Under the pieces are notes generated by a model. It saw only the letters and a program-made list of their open reading frames with translations, made no database searches and was not told where the DNA came from. A stretch of 12,076 nucleotides of DNA from Dehalococcoidales bacterium (lineage in GTDB: Bacteria; Chloroflexota; Dehalococcoidia; Dehalococcoidales; UBA2162), in contig CP070645.1 in NCBI GenBank assembly GCA_020354275.1, positions 1,354,064 through 1,366,139 on the forward strand, read 5' to 3'. Below, piece after piece: positions 11,977-12,076 of the stretch (position 1 is the first letter of the stretch; every line of letters begins with the position of its first letter). Both the position numbers and the translations under genes were made by a program.

Positions 11977-12076
11977 TCATTCCCTGAACCGCTGGCCCAG
12001 GGCCACTGAGGCCTTGTAACTATCCATCTGATTTTTGCGTTCAGCTTTACCCCACCCCAGAAGTGAATCCATTTCG
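11977..12076 (-). CDS. Possible C-terminal end of a minus-strand gene (partial)
   Basis: Reading in from the right edge on the minus strand, a frame stays open for 32 codons and ends at TGA 11979-11977: residues include MDSLLGWGKAERKNQMDSYK and ASVALGQRFRE. The composition is that of a normal soluble protein tail, and the position 54 bases upstream of glpK suits an operon partner. I do not recognise the family. It may instead be a chance open frame. Confidence 0.35.
   Translation of the reverse strand, partial: EMDSLLGWGKAERKNQMDSYKASVALGQRFRE

Noticed and set aside
11993..12005. TGGCCC-A-GGGCCA palindrome upstream of glpK
   Set aside because: It falls inside the probable partial coding frame at the right edge and has no clear relation to a promoter.
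1..12076. CRISPR arrays, insertion sequences, integrases, tRNA or rRNA genes
   Set aside because: None seen: no regularly spaced repeats, no transposase or recombinase motifs, and no recognisable tRNA or rRNA sequence on either strand.

Overview
The window looks like a chromosomal segment of an uncultured, mesophilic bacterium with near-balanced base composition. I infer Chloroflexota, probably class Dehalococcoidia, from the membrane sensor with a Cys-containing PAS domain, the NrfD/HybB-type membrane subunit, the repeated one-helix membrane proteins and the dispersed SDR / carboxymuconolactone-decarboxylase / DUF3237 genes. This assignment rests on gene style only; no rRNA or marker gene is present. 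TGA and TAA are both used as ordinary stops and Shine-Dalgarno sites are of the GGAGG type.

Bases 1-2750 are a membrane and sensing region. A one-helix membrane protein gene is broken and fused to the C-terminal half of an NrfD/HybB-like quinone-interacting subunit that carries two in-frame stop codons. A gene-free stretch of about 445 bases follows, with two long perfect inverted repeats, a cluster of TTAGGTA motifs and a possible folded RNA. Then come two intact copies of the one-helix protein (52 and 56 aa), a membrane-PAS sensor lacking any kinase or output domain, and a 70-aa PLDc_N-type membrane protein.

Bases 2760-4290 hold a compact regulatory module: an XRE repressor and an overlapping ImmA/IrrE-type metallopeptidase, with a 51-aa membrane protein (too short for usual gene-calling cut-offs) divergently transcribed. 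The small gene has a perfect consensus promoter (TTGACA-N17-TATAAT), and a perfect inverted repeat lies just downstream of its predicted start site. The XRE gene and the following GNAT acetyltransferase gene both appear to be leaderless. The simplest reading is a repressor-protease switch controlling the small membrane protein. This is the best candidate for an undescribed system.

Bases 5040-8570 are metabolic: SDR oxidoreductase, carboxymuconolactone-decarboxylase-like protein, a second SDR (HSDL2-like), a DUF3237 protein, and a convergent nitroreductase-family flavoprotein. They look like an accessory pathway for a carbonyl or cyclic substrate that cannot be named from sequence.

Bases 8570-10370 contain a divergent control region rich in palindromes and then a two-gene unit: a DUF2235 alpha/beta hydrolase (Tle1-like fold) and a transglutaminase-like cysteine protein. 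Bases 10420-11922 (minus) encode glycerol kinase, preceded by what may be the end of another minus-strand gene running off the right edge.
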